Counted from the first letter of the stretch, positions 47,935 through 61,200 are shown. The stretch is 64,000 bases of DNA from Lyophyllum atratum (GCA_014905825.1 JACGCN010000005.1:1302001-1366000), one strand, 5' to 3'. Translations and numbers: made by a program. The notes: generated from the sequence alone by a model not told the origin.

Positions 47935-50714
47935 CTAGGCCTTCGAAAGAGTGTCCAGCTCTCCCTTTAGCCGCTTGAGCACATCTACGGCGCCCTTGAT
48001 CTGGGCATCGAGCTCTGCCGTCTTCGGGGTTTGCCCCTTCAGCCCGCGCACCAGTTGCCCCTGCTCGGCAATCTTCGTTTCAAGTGCAAGCATCTCTGGC
48101 GTCTTTGGCACGTTTGGATCTGCGGTAGGTTGCGATGCAGCTTTCTTCCCACCAGCCGTCTTGCGCTTTGCACCCGGAGTAGCTTTGATTGGATCTGTGG
48201 CGGTCTCCTGCTTGGCCTCAGGCTCACCAGCAAACTTGCTTTTGAACTCCTCCACCTTGCCCTCCTCGATCTTCTTGAACAGATGCTCAGGCTTGCCGAT
48301 CGTGTGACCTGCGAGAATATCGGCGGAGAGAACCTCTGGGACGACGCGGGCCGGTGCGTTGAGCTGCTCGAGGATGGAATCGGAAGTCGCGGGCATGAAT
48401 GGGTAGATCAGAGCTGAAAGAACGTAGATCAAGTTGATGACACGTGCGACGACCTGAGCACATCGTTTGGGATCCGAGGCCATCAAGGCCTTGTTGAGGC
48501 CAGACGACTGCAGGTAATTGTTTCCGCGCATAGAGATAAGCATGACTGTCTGCAAGCCGAGGCGCAGCTTTACAGCTTCCATGGCATCGATATAATCCTT
48601 GAGCAGACCATTGATGGCGGAAATGAACTCTGCATCGTCCTTATCGTTCGGAGATAGTGGCCCAGGTTCGTCCCCACCCTCGGGAATGACGCTATCGTAT
48701 TGAGATGAAACAAACTTCAGGGCTCGGTTGACGAAGTTGCCGAAGCTGGTGAAGGAAGGTTAGTCAGCGGCAGGATTTCAACGATAAGGACCATAAATCC
48801 TTGCTTACTTGTTTAGCAGGACGTTGTTGTTGGCAGCAACCTGTGGCACACCTGTGAGCTTGATTCCGTCATGGATAAAGACCTGTGCTTACGCAGTCTG
48901 ACCAGGAAAACATAGCATCCGCCGTCTCGGGCCGTGTGGATAGTAAGTAGTAGCGCCAGACGGATGCAGGAATACCAGTTTCCTTCGCTGCTGGTCCGAA
49001 CACACCACGATTTTTGCTCTTGGAGAATTTACCACCTTCGTAGTTCAAGTACTCTGGAACATAGCCGTTTCATCTAGGCAGAAATTGAGAGAAATCTGGA
49101 TACTTACCAGTAGTTGAAAGATGGTGGAGCGTCGTCCAATCCCGACCGTCGCCGAGTAGGACGGACGGGAAATAGACGGTATGGAAGTAAACATTATCTT
49201 TACCCATGAACTGGTATAATTTGACGTTCTTTTGATTGAACCACCATTGTCTCCATTCGGGGGTATAATTTGCGGTAATGCTGGGGTAGCCAATAGGAGC
49301 ATCGAACTGCAAATACAGTCAATATTGACCGAGATTGCAGAACGATCAAACTGACCCAGACATCTGAGAGAAGCGTCAGTCGATACTCGTATCAACAAGG
49401 AAGTGATACTCACAAAGAACCTTTCCCTTCATTCCATGTTCTTCGTCCTCAAACTCAGAGGGGATGGGAACTCCCCAAGTCAGATCGCGAGTTAAGGGAG
49501 TGGGAATCAATCCGCCCTTCAAACGAGGATCGATAATGACACCTTCTCCGTTGATGACTGCGTTTGGGGACCACTTCCCTACTTTCGCGGAGTGCTTGAT
49601 CCAATCTTCAGTCCGTGGCTGAATGGCATCTAGCTTGAGATACATGTGCGCCGACATTTTTGTCGTGACGACATGCGTTTTGTTGACGAGACAGCGTGGT
49701 TTTATGAGCTCAATGGCGTCCAGAGTTCTGCTACAACCATCACATTGGTCCCCGCGGGCGTCCTAAGACATAATTAGAAATTACAGAAAATACCAGACAT
49801 AAGATATGTACCTCATAGCCGCAATGGGGACAGATGCCTTCAACATACCGATCTGCCAAGAACCTGAAAGTCGCTTGAACATTGAGTGCCTTGAGTAGTT
49901 GGATTCACTTACTTGGGGCAGCCTTCGCAATACGTTTGCTCCTTCTCTTGCTTCTCAAGGAATCCGTTCTTTCCAAGATTTGAGAAGATTGACTGGGAGA
50001 TCCTGGTTATGTCGTCAGCACCAGCTTAGGTTCGAGCTAATGTCTTGCTCACTCGGTGTGTAGAGGTGTTGATGTGCGGCCAAAGTAGTCGAAGCTAATC
50101 AATGACGACTCGGATAAGTCAAAGGCTTCGCAGGATAAAGAGGCCCTCACACACCCGATGTTGAACCATTCATATGTTTCTTTATGAAGCGCATAGTATT
50201 TATCGCACAATTCACGCGGAGTGATATGTTCTTTAAGGGCTTGTGTTTCGGTTGCTGTACCGTATTCATCCGTACCACAGACGTACAAGGTAGTCCTGTT
50301 TCGTGTACCTGGGCGCACGAACTACCATGAGTCGGCACTAGAAACAGCACAGAACAGCTTACGGTTATAACTTCAAGAGGATGTGAGCTTCAGTTCTACA
50401 AGAAGAAGAAGAGAACTCACCGGCTGAAAACATCCGCGCTTAATGTGCTTCCAATAATATTCCCTTCAGGTTCGATACTTCAGATTCTGCCACAACCGCC
50501 GACCAGCGAAGAGCTCACCGAGGTGGGGGACATTATTGCAGTATGGCAGAGCAGACGTAATGAGAATATTCTCCTCGCCCTCCTTCGGCAATCTGGTGTG
50601 ATCGTTGGTTAAGACGGTTAGGAAAACATTTAGAGCTTGCTCGTACATTGCTGGATGCCCGGGCGGGGGAATCACTCGCAAAATGTTGTCTCCGGATCGA
50701 ATTTTCTGAGCCAT
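47935..50714 (-). CDS. MES1: Cytosolic methionyl-tRNA synthetase with WHEP-like tail
   Basis: Charges tRNA-Met for translation. Starts at 50714 ([20 protein letters not shown]), without a mitochondrial presequence. Class I signatures: the HIGH-type site [18 protein letters not shown] (across an intron near 50520) and the KMSKS-type site [14 protein letters not shown] near 49030. Between them are the zinc-knuckle cysteines ([30 protein letters not shown]), [16 protein letters not shown] and [16 protein letters not shown]. The anticodon-binding helices include [15 protein letters not shown] and [17 protein letters not shown]. After a Lys/Ala-rich linker the C-terminus reads [36 protein letters not shown], which resembles a WHEP tRNA-binding hairpin. 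The array at 50876 begins about 160 bp upstream of its start. Confidence 0.94.
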
Positions 50715-50867
50715 TGTTATTCCGTGCACAGAAAGGATGGCGCAAGAATGGAGGAGTATAGATAGAAAAGTATCGATGGTCGAGATACAGTGCCGAGTCA
50801 GATCTAATCAGGGGCTGCTGAGCAACAAGCCACAACAACGCGCAATCATGCACGCGATATTTGGTCC

Positions 50868-50875
50868 GGATGACC
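50868..50875 (+). repeat. Left target-site duplication of the tandem array
   Basis: GGATGACC directly before the first GGCTCA terminus. It matches 63900-63907 after the last TGAGCC terminus exactly. An 8-bp direct repeat is what insertion of an element with terminal inverted repeats would leave. Confidence 0.8.
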
Positions 50876-50964
50876 GGCTCACATGTTATGTCCGTCGATG
50901 ATTCAAGTTTTTCAAGTTCGAATTTCGCGGTATTATGGGGTGTTATGTGCTCTGGTACCTGTAA

Positions 50965-51048
50965 GGTTATGTAGCCTAGCTAGTTTGAGCGCACGTGTAA
51001 GCTGCTGCTTCTCCCATGCTCTGAGTTCGAGTCCCTCGAAATGCTTTT
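50965..51048 (+). ncRNA. tRNA-like Pol III unit inside each repeat (relic)
   Basis: A-box-like TAGCCTAGCTAG (50972-50983) matches the consensus at 11 of 12 positions and is followed by GAGCGC as in many tRNA D-arms. B-box-like AGTTCGAGTCC (51024-51034) matches 10 of 11. Spacing is about 52 nt, and TTTT follows at 51045, exactly where a tRNA gene would end. The flanking acceptor and T-stem positions pair poorly (3 of 7 and 2 of 5), so this is not an intact tRNA; a tRNA pseudogene or SINE-like promoter is more likely. It recurs at the same offset (+89) in all ten copies. Transcription is inference. Confidence 0.5.
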
Positions 51049-51479
51049 GTTTTGCACTAATCCTGTGGGCAGACCATGGATTGGTTTTAGTTGAAGGGTT
51101 CAGTTTAGACATGAGAGCAGCTGACTGTCGTGTTACGGTTTTATCTGATGTGCGCCGGGAGAGCGAGCACCGAGCGAGACGTCGAGCACGATGATTACGA
51201 GGGCACATGATAACTTAGCATGGTCACCTCGTAAATTAGCGAGCTACAACTACAGAAGAAGCAAGACTACATATCGCCCAGGGCTACAAGTATGGAGGGA
51301 AATAGGTAGACTAGACGGCGACACTAGAAACACACAACGCAAAGGGAATTCAAACCGCGGGGGAAGTACGTGGTGAGATCCCCCACAAAATCCAAAACGA
51401 ACGAAGAAGACATCTCAAGTCCCCGGTCCATCCCTCCGTCACACGGACATATGGCATCTCTCCTCCCTCTCCTGTTCTC

Positions 51480-51806
51480 CTACTCGCGTACCCGGCCGGT
51501 CCAAACCATATCCATGCCCAACGTCTTGATGGTCCCGGAGAGCGCCTTGCGGGGATGCCACTCGGGACATGGTGAGCGCATCATGGCAGCGGCGGGTGAG
51601 CTGGAGGCTGGTATCGAGTCCAATGTTGGCTGTCCGTTGGGAGGTATGCATCGCGGTATGTAAGGTGGGCCCGAAAGTCGCGAAAAGCGCCCGTCGGCCG
51701 CAGCCAAGGAGGTACATGGGAGGAGCTCGGGAGGAGAATACAACGCACCGTGATGGTAATGATTCCCCATCATATCTCGTCCCTCCATCGTCGTTATCTT
51801 AAGCAA
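51480..51806 (-). other. 108-codon frame inside the repeat, possible captured exon
   Basis: Starts MLKITTMEGRDMMGNHYHHG and ends WHPRKALSGTIKTLGMDMVW plus TGRVRE and a stop. Pro/Ser/Met-rich, with composition more like a fungal protein tail than random sequence. No transposase or known domain is recognised. It could be a piece of a host gene picked up by the element, or chance. Repeated unchanged in each of the ten copies. Confidence 0.3.
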
Positions 51807-52147
51807 AGAGCGGCGGGTGCATCGATGGTAAATCTGTTTTGATCAGTATTGCAAGCCTTTCCAACACGACATAACCGGCACCTGTTTTTAGATCATCAGC
51901 TTAGGACTATGTATGAACATAGATCAAGCATTACTACATACTGTATCTGTTTGTGACGACGTCGCAATGTCAATTGTGCTGGGAGCTGATGGGTGGGAGC
52001 TGTGGGAGTTTGAGAGTTGGCGGCATTTGGCACTTGTGTACGCATTTGGCATCCGGCTGCACGGTGCCCGGGTGCCCGAGCAAGGGATGGGAACATCATA
52101 CCAAATTGGTAGTGGCTGTGCGTGTTATGTGTTATGTGGGACATAAC

Positions 52148-52203
52148 CATCGACGGGCATAACACATGAGCCGGATGAGGCTCACATGTTATGTCCGTCG
52201 ATG
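52148..52203. other. Hairpin-forming junction between adjacent array copies
   Basis: The right terminus of copy 1 (52148-52172) and the left terminus of copy 2 (52179-52203) face each other around the 6-nt linker GGATGA. They can form a 25-bp stem with three transition mismatches. The same structure occurs at all nine internal junctions. Confidence 0.85.
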
Positions 52204-55200
52204 ATTCAAGTTTTTCAAGTTCGAATTTCGCGGTATTATGGGGTGTTATGTGCTCTGGTACCTGTAAGGTTATGTAGCCTAGCTAGTTTGAGCGCACGTG
52301 TAAGCTGCTGCTTCTCCCATGCTCTGAGTTCGAGTCCCTCGAAATGCTTTTGTTTTGCACTAATCCTGTGGGCAGACCATGGATTGGTTTTAGTTGAAGG
52401 GTTCAGTTTAGACATGAGAGCAGCTGACTGTCGTGTTACGGTTTTATCTGATGTGCGCCGGGAGAGCGAGCACCGAGCGAGACGTCGAGCACGATGATTA
52501 CGAGGGCACATGATAACTTAGCATGGTCACCTCGTAAATTAGCGAGCTACAACTACAGAAGAAGCAAGACTACATATCGCCCAGGGCTACAAGTATGGAG
52601 GGAAATAGGTAGACTAGACGGCGACACTAGAAACACACAACGCAAAGGGAATTCAAACCGCGGGGGAAGTACGTGGTGAGATCCCCCACAAAATCCAAAA
52701 CGAACGAAGAAGACATCTCAAGTCCCCGGTCCATCCCTCCGTCACACGGACATATGGCATCTCTCCTCCCTCTCCTGTTCTCCTACTCGCGTACCCGGCC
52801 GGTCCAAACCATATCCATGCCCAACGTCTTGATGGTCCCGGAGAGCGCCTTGCGGGGATGCCACTCGGGACATGGTGAGCGCATCATGGCAGCGGCGGGT
52901 GAGCTGGAGGCTGGTATCGAGTCCAATGTTGGCTGTCCGTTGGGAGGTATGCATCGCGGTATGTAAGGTGGGCCCGAAAGTCGCGAAAAGCGCCCGTCGG
53001 CCGCAGCCAAGGAGGTACATGGGAGGAGCTCGGGAGGAGAATACAACGCACCGTGATGGTAATGATTCCCCATCATATCTCGTCCCTCCATCGTCGTTAT
53101 CTTAAGCAAAGAGCGGCGGGTGCATCGATGGTAAATCTGTTTTGATCAGTATTGCAAGCCTTTCCAACACGACATAACCGGCACCTGTTTTTAGATCATC
53201 AGCTTAGGACTATGTATGAACATAGATCAAGCATTACTACATACTGTATCTGTTTGTGACGACGTCGCAATGTCAATTGTGCTGGGAGCTGATGGGTGGG
53301 AGCTGTGGGAGTTTGAGAGTTGGCGGCATTTGGCACTTGTGTACGCATTTGGCATCCGGCTGCACGGTGCCCGGGTGCCCGAGCAAGGGATGGGAACATC
53401 ATACCAAATTGGTAGTGGCTGTGCGTGTTATGTGTTATGTGGGACATAACCATCGACGGGCATAACACATGAGCCGGATGAGGCTCACATGTTATGTCCG
53501 TCGATGATTCAAGTTTTTCAAGTTCGAATTTCGCGGTATTATGGGGTGTTATGTGCTCTGGTACCTGTAAGGTTATGTAGCCTAGCTAGTTTGAGCGCAC
53601 GTGTAAGCTGCTGCTTCTCCCATGCTCTGAGTTCGAGTCCCTCGAAATGCTTTTGTTTTGCACTAATCCTGTGGGCAGACCATGGATTGGTTTTAGTTGA
53701 AGGGTTCAGTTTAGACATGAGAGCAGCTGACTGTCGTGTTACGGTTTTATCTGATGTGCGCCGGGAGAGCGAGCACCGAGCGAGACGTCGAGCACGATGA
53801 TTACGAGGGCACATGATAACTTAGCATGGTCACCTCGTAAATTAGCGAGCTACAACTACAGAAGAAGCAAGACTACATATCGCCCAGGGCTACAAGTATG
53901 GAGGGAAATAGGTAGACTAGACGGCGACACTAGAAACACACAACGCAAAGGGAATTCAAACCGCGGGGGAAGTACGTGGTGAGATCCCCCACAAAATCCA
54001 AAACGAACGAAGAAGACATCTCAAGTCCCCGGTCCATCCCTCCGTCACACGGACATATGGCATCTCTCCTCCCTCTCCTGTTCTCCTACTCGCGTACCCG
54101 GCCGGTCCAAACCATATCCATGCCCAACGTCTTGATGGTCCCGGAGAGCGCCTTGCGGGGATGCCACTCGGGACATGGTGAGCGCATCATGGCAGCGGCG
54201 GGTGAGCTGGAGGCTGGTATCGAGTCCAATGTTGGCTGTCCGTTGGGAGGTATGCATCGCGGTATGTAAGGTGGGCCCGAAAGTCGCGAAAAGCGCCCGT
54301 CGGCCGCAGCCAAGGAGGTACATGGGAGGAGCTCGGGAGGAGAATACAACGCACCGTGATGGTAATGATTCCCCATCATATCTCGTCCCTCCATCGTCGT
54401 TATCTTAAGCAAAGAGCGGCGGGTGCATCGATGGTAAATCTGTTTTGATCAGTATTGCAAGCCTTTCCAACACGACATAACCGGCACCTGTTTTTAGATC
54501 ATCAGCTTAGGACTATGTATGAACATAGATCAAGCATTACTACATACTGTATCTGTTTGTGACGACGTCGCAATGTCAATTGTGCTGGGAGCTGATGGGT
54601 GGGAGCTGTGGGAGTTTGAGAGTTGGCGGCATTTGGCACTTGTGTACGCATTTGGCATCCGGCTGCACGGTGCCCGGGTGCCCGAGCAAGGGATGGGAAC
54701 ATCATACCAAATTGGTAGTGGCTGTGCGTGTTATGTGTTATGTGGGACATAACCATCGACGGGCATAACACATGAGCCGGATGAGGCTCACATGTTATGT
54801 CCGTCGATGATTCAAGTTTTTCAAGTTCGAATTTCGCGGTATTATGGGGTGTTATGTGCTCTGGTACCTGTAAGGTTATGTAGCCTAGCTAGTTTGAGCG
54901 CACGTGTAAGCTGCTGCTTCTCCCATGCTCTGAGTTCGAGTCCCTCGAAATGCTTTTGTTTTGCACTAATCCTGTGGGCAGACCATGGATTGGTTTTAGT
55001 TGAAGGGTTCAGTTTAGACATGAGAGCAGCTGACTGTCGTGTTACGGTTTTATCTGATGTGCGCCGGGAGAGCGAGCACCGAGCGAGACGTCGAGCACGA
55101 TGATTACGAGGGCACATGATAACTTAGCATGGTCACCTCGTAAATTAGCGAGCTACAACTACAGAAGAAGCAAGACTACATATCGCCCAGGGCTACAAGT

Positions 55201-58200
55201 ATGGAGGGAAATAGGTAGACTAGACGGCGACACTAGAAACACACAACGCAAAGGGAATTCAAACCGCGGGGGAAGTACGTGGTGAGATCCCCCACAAAAT
55301 CCAAAACGAACGAAGAAGACATCTCAAGTCCCCGGTCCATCCCTCCGTCACACGGACATATGGCATCTCTCCTCCCTCTCCTGTTCTCCTACTCGCGTAC
55401 CCGGCCGGTCCAAACCATATCCATGCCCAACGTCTTGATGGTCCCGGAGAGCGCCTTGCGGGGATGCCACTCGGGACATGGTGAGCGCATCATGGCAGCG
55501 GCGGGTGAGCTGGAGGCTGGTATCGAGTCCAATGTTGGCTGTCCGTTGGGAGGTATGCATCGCGGTATGTAAGGTGGGCCCGAAAGTCGCGAAAAGCGCC
55601 CGTCGGCCGCAGCCAAGGAGGTACATGGGAGGAGCTCGGGAGGAGAATACAACGCACCGTGATGGTAATGATTCCCCATCATATCTCGTCCCTCCATCGT
55701 CGTTATCTTAAGCAAAGAGCGGCGGGTGCATCGATGGTAAATCTGTTTTGATCAGTATTGCAAGCCTTTCCAACACGACATAACCGGCACCTGTTTTTAG
55801 ATCATCAGCTTAGGACTATGTATGAACATAGATCAAGCATTACTACATACTGTATCTGTTTGTGACGACGTCGCAATGTCAATTGTGCTGGGAGCTGATG
55901 GGTGGGAGCTGTGGGAGTTTGAGAGTTGGCGGCATTTGGCACTTGTGTACGCATTTGGCATCCGGCTGCACGGTGCCCGGGTGCCCGAGCAAGGGATGGG
56001 AACATCATACCAAATTGGTAGTGGCTGTGCGTGTTATGTGTTATGTGGGACATAACCATCGACGGGCATAACACATGAGCCGGATGAGGCTCACATGTTA
56101 TGTCCGTCGATGATTCAAGTTTTTCAAGTTCGAATTTCGCGGTATTATGGGGTGTTATGTGCTCTGGTACCTGTAAGGTTATGTAGCCTAGCTAGTTTGA
56201 GCGCACGTGTAAGCTGCTGCTTCTCCCATGCTCTGAGTTCGAGTCCCTCGAAATGCTTTTGTTTTGCACTAATCCTGTGGGCAGACCATGGATTGGTTTT
56301 AGTTGAAGGGTTCAGTTTAGACATGAGAGCAGCTGACTGTCGTGTTACGGTTTTATCTGATGTGCGCCGGGAGAGCGAGCACCGAGCGAGACGTCGAGCA
56401 CGATGATTACGAGGGCACATGATAACTTAGCATGGTCACCTCGTAAATTAGCGAGCTACAACTACAGAAGAAGCAAGACTACATATCGCCCAGGGCTACA
56501 AGTATGGAGGGAAATAGGTAGACTAGACGGCGACACTAGAAACACACAACGCAAAGGGAATTCAAACCGCGGGGGAAGTACGTGGTGAGATCCCCCACAA
56601 AATCCAAAACGAACGAAGAAGACATCTCAAGTCCCCGGTCCATCCCTCCGTCACACGGACATATGGCATCTCTCCTCCCTCTCCTGTTCTCCTACTCGCG
56701 TACCCGGCCGGTCCAAACCATATCCATGCCCAACGTCTTGATGGTCCCGGAGAGCGCCTTGCGGGGATGCCACTCGGGACATGGTGAGCGCATCATGGCA
56801 GCGGCGGGTGAGCTGGAGGCTGGTATCGAGTCCAATGTTGGCTGTCCGTTGGGAGGTATGCATCGCGGTATGTAAGGTGGGCCCGAAAGTCGCGAAAAGC
56901 GCCCGTCGGCCGCAGCCAAGGAGGTACATGGGAGGAGCTCGGGAGGAGAATACAACGCACCGTGATGGTAATGATTCCCCATCATATCTCGTCCCTCCAT
57001 CGTCGTTATCTTAAGCAAAGAGCGGCGGGTGCATCGATGGTAAATCTGTTTTGATCAGTATTGCAAGCCTTTCCAACACGACATAACCGGCACCTGTTTT
57101 TAGATCATCAGCTTAGGACTATGTATGAACATAGATCAAGCATTACTACATACTGTATCTGTTTGTGACGACGTCGCAATGTCAATTGTGCTGGGAGCTG
57201 ATGGGTGGGAGCTGTGGGAGTTTGAGAGTTGGCGGCATTTGGCACTTGTGTACGCATTTGGCATCCGGCTGCACGGTGCCCGGGTGCCCGAGCAAGGGAT
57301 GGGAACATCATACCAAATTGGTAGTGGCTGTGCGTGTTATGTGTTATGTGGGACATAACCATCGACGGGCATAACACATGAGCCGGATGAGGCTCACATG
57401 TTATGTCCGTCGATGATTCAAGTTTTTCAAGTTCGAATTTCGCGGTATTATGGGGTGTTATGTGCTCTGGTACCTGTAAGGTTATGTAGCCTAGCTAGTT
57501 TGAGCGCACGTGTAAGCTGCTGCTTCTCCCATGCTCTGAGTTCGAGTCCCTCGAAATGCTTTTGTTTTGCACTAATCCTGTGGGCAGACCATGGATTGGT
57601 TTTAGTTGAAGGGTTCAGTTTAGACATGAGAGCAGCTGACTGTCGTGTTACGGTTTTATCTGATGTGCGCCGGGAGAGCGAGCACCGAGCGAGACGTCGA
57701 GCACGATGATTACGAGGGCACATGATAACTTAGCATGGTCACCTCGTAAATTAGCGAGCTACAACTACAGAAGAAGCAAGACTACATATCGCCCAGGGCT
57801 ACAAGTATGGAGGGAAATAGGTAGACTAGACGGCGACACTAGAAACACACAACGCAAAGGGAATTCAAACCGCGGGGGAAGTACGTGGTGAGATCCCCCA
57901 CAAAATCCAAAACGAACGAAGAAGACATCTCAAGTCCCCGGTCCATCCCTCCGTCACACGGACATATGGCATCTCTCCTCCCTCTCCTGTTCTCCTACTC
58001 GCGTACCCGGCCGGTCCAAACCATATCCATGCCCAACGTCTTGATGGTCCCGGAGAGCGCCTTGCGGGGATGCCACTCGGGACATGGTGAGCGCATCATG
58101 GCAGCGGCGGGTGAGCTGGAGGCTGGTATCGAGTCCAATGTTGGCTGTCCGTTGGGAGGTATGCATCGCGGTATGTAAGGTGGGCCCGAAAGTCGCGAAA

Positions 58201-61200
58201 AGCGCCCGTCGGCCGCAGCCAAGGAGGTACATGGGAGGAGCTCGGGAGGAGAATACAACGCACCGTGATGGTAATGATTCCCCATCATATCTCGTCCCTC
58301 CATCGTCGTTATCTTAAGCAAAGAGCGGCGGGTGCATCGATGGTAAATCTGTTTTGATCAGTATTGCAAGCCTTTCCAACACGACATAACCGGCACCTGT
58401 TTTTAGATCATCAGCTTAGGACTATGTATGAACATAGATCAAGCATTACTACATACTGTATCTGTTTGTGACGACGTCGCAATGTCAATTGTGCTGGGAG
58501 CTGATGGGTGGGAGCTGTGGGAGTTTGAGAGTTGGCGGCATTTGGCACTTGTGTACGCATTTGGCATCCGGCTGCACGGTGCCCGGGTGCCCGAGCAAGG
58601 GATGGGAACATCATACCAAATTGGTAGTGGCTGTGCGTGTTATGTGTTATGTGGGACATAACCATCGACGGGCATAACACATGAGCCGGATGAGGCTCAC
58701 ATGTTATGTCCGTCGATGATTCAAGTTTTTCAAGTTCGAATTTCGCGGTATTATGGGGTGTTATGTGCTCTGGTACCTGTAAGGTTATGTAGCCTAGCTA
58801 GTTTGAGCGCACGTGTAAGCTGCTGCTTCTCCCATGCTCTGAGTTCGAGTCCCTCGAAATGCTTTTGTTTTGCACTAATCCTGTGGGCAGACCATGGATT
58901 GGTTTTAGTTGAAGGGTTCAGTTTAGACATGAGAGCAGCTGACTGTCGTGTTACGGTTTTATCTGATGTGCGCCGGGAGAGCGAGCACCGAGCGAGACGT
59001 CGAGCACGATGATTACGAGGGCACATGATAACTTAGCATGGTCACCTCGTAAATTAGCGAGCTACAACTACAGAAGAAGCAAGACTACATATCGCCCAGG
59101 GCTACAAGTATGGAGGGAAATAGGTAGACTAGACGGCGACACTAGAAACACACAACGCAAAGGGAATTCAAACCGCGGGGGAAGTACGTGGTGAGATCCC
59201 CCACAAAATCCAAAACGAACGAAGAAGACATCTCAAGTCCCCGGTCCATCCCTCCGTCACACGGACATATGGCATCTCTCCTCCCTCTCCTGTTCTCCTA
59301 CTCGCGTACCCGGCCGGTCCAAACCATATCCATGCCCAACGTCTTGATGGTCCCGGAGAGCGCCTTGCGGGGATGCCACTCGGGACATGGTGAGCGCATC
59401 ATGGCAGCGGCGGGTGAGCTGGAGGCTGGTATCGAGTCCAATGTTGGCTGTCCGTTGGGAGGTATGCATCGCGGTATGTAAGGTGGGCCCGAAAGTCGCG
59501 AAAAGCGCCCGTCGGCCGCAGCCAAGGAGGTACATGGGAGGAGCTCGGGAGGAGAATACAACGCACCGTGATGGTAATGATTCCCCATCATATCTCGTCC
59601 CTCCATCGTCGTTATCTTAAGCAAAGAGCGGCGGGTGCATCGATGGTAAATCTGTTTTGATCAGTATTGCAAGCCTTTCCAACACGACATAACCGGCACC
59701 TGTTTTTAGATCATCAGCTTAGGACTATGTATGAACATAGATCAAGCATTACTACATACTGTATCTGTTTGTGACGACGTCGCAATGTCAATTGTGCTGG
59801 GAGCTGATGGGTGGGAGCTGTGGGAGTTTGAGAGTTGGCGGCATTTGGCACTTGTGTACGCATTTGGCATCCGGCTGCACGGTGCCCGGGTGCCCGAGCA
59901 AGGGATGGGAACATCATACCAAATTGGTAGTGGCTGTGCGTGTTATGTGTTATGTGGGACATAACCATCGACGGGCATAACACATGAGCCGGATGAGGCT
60001 CACATGTTATGTCCGTCGATGATTCAAGTTTTTCAAGTTCGAATTTCGCGGTATTATGGGGTGTTATGTGCTCTGGTACCTGTAAGGTTATGTAGCCTAG
60101 CTAGTTTGAGCGCACGTGTAAGCTGCTGCTTCTCCCATGCTCTGAGTTCGAGTCCCTCGAAATGCTTTTGTTTTGCACTAATCCTGTGGGCAGACCATGG
60201 ATTGGTTTTAGTTGAAGGGTTCAGTTTAGACATGAGAGCAGCTGACTGTCGTGTTACGGTTTTATCTGATGTGCGCCGGGAGAGCGAGCACCGAGCGAGA
60301 CGTCGAGCACGATGATTACGAGGGCACATGATAACTTAGCATGGTCACCTCGTAAATTAGCGAGCTACAACTACAGAAGAAGCAAGACTACATATCGCCC
60401 AGGGCTACAAGTATGGAGGGAAATAGGTAGACTAGACGGCGACACTAGAAACACACAACGCAAAGGGAATTCAAACCGCGGGGGAAGTACGTGGTGAGAT
60501 CCCCCACAAAATCCAAAACGAACGAAGAAGACATCTCAAGTCCCCGGTCCATCCCTCCGTCACACGGACATATGGCATCTCTCCTCCCTCTCCTGTTCTC
60601 CTACTCGCGTACCCGGCCGGTCCAAACCATATCCATGCCCAACGTCTTGATGGTCCCGGAGAGCGCCTTGCGGGGATGCCACTCGGGACATGGTGAGCGC
60701 ATCATGGCAGCGGCGGGTGAGCTGGAGGCTGGTATCGAGTCCAATGTTGGCTGTCCGTTGGGAGGTATGCATCGCGGTATGTAAGGTGGGCCCGAAAGTC
60801 GCGAAAAGCGCCCGTCGGCCGCAGCCAAGGAGGTACATGGGAGGAGCTCGGGAGGAGAATACAACGCACCGTGATGGTAATGATTCCCCATCATATCTCG
60901 TCCCTCCATCGTCGTTATCTTAAGCAAAGAGCGGCGGGTGCATCGATGGTAAATCTGTTTTGATCAGTATTGCAAGCCTTTCCAACACGACATAACCGGC
61001 ACCTGTTTTTAGATCATCAGCTTAGGACTATGTATGAACATAGATCAAGCATTACTACATACTGTATCTGTTTGTGACGACGTCGCAATGTCAATTGTGC
61101 TGGGAGCTGATGGGTGGGAGCTGTGGGAGTTTGAGAGTTGGCGGCATTTGGCACTTGTGTACGCATTTGGCATCCGGCTGCACGGTGCCCGGGTGCCCGA

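Larger units (their letters stand above)
50876..52172. mobile_element. Non-autonomous TIR element, first copy of the array
   Basis: A 1,297-bp element with imperfect terminal inverted repeats of about 25 bp (22 of 25 positions match; both ends begin GGCTCA on their own strand and share TTATG then CCGTCGATG). Subterminal heptamers GTTATGT or ACATAAC occur near both ends (about 50887, 50942, 50966 on the left; about 51870, 52123, 52130 and 52140 on the right), as expected for transposase-binding sites. The 8-bp target duplication fits hAT-, KDZ- or Mutator-like superfamilies; the terminus does not decide between them. There is no transposase, so mobilisation would need an autonomous partner elsewhere. 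The same description applies to the other nine copies. Confidence 0.75.
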
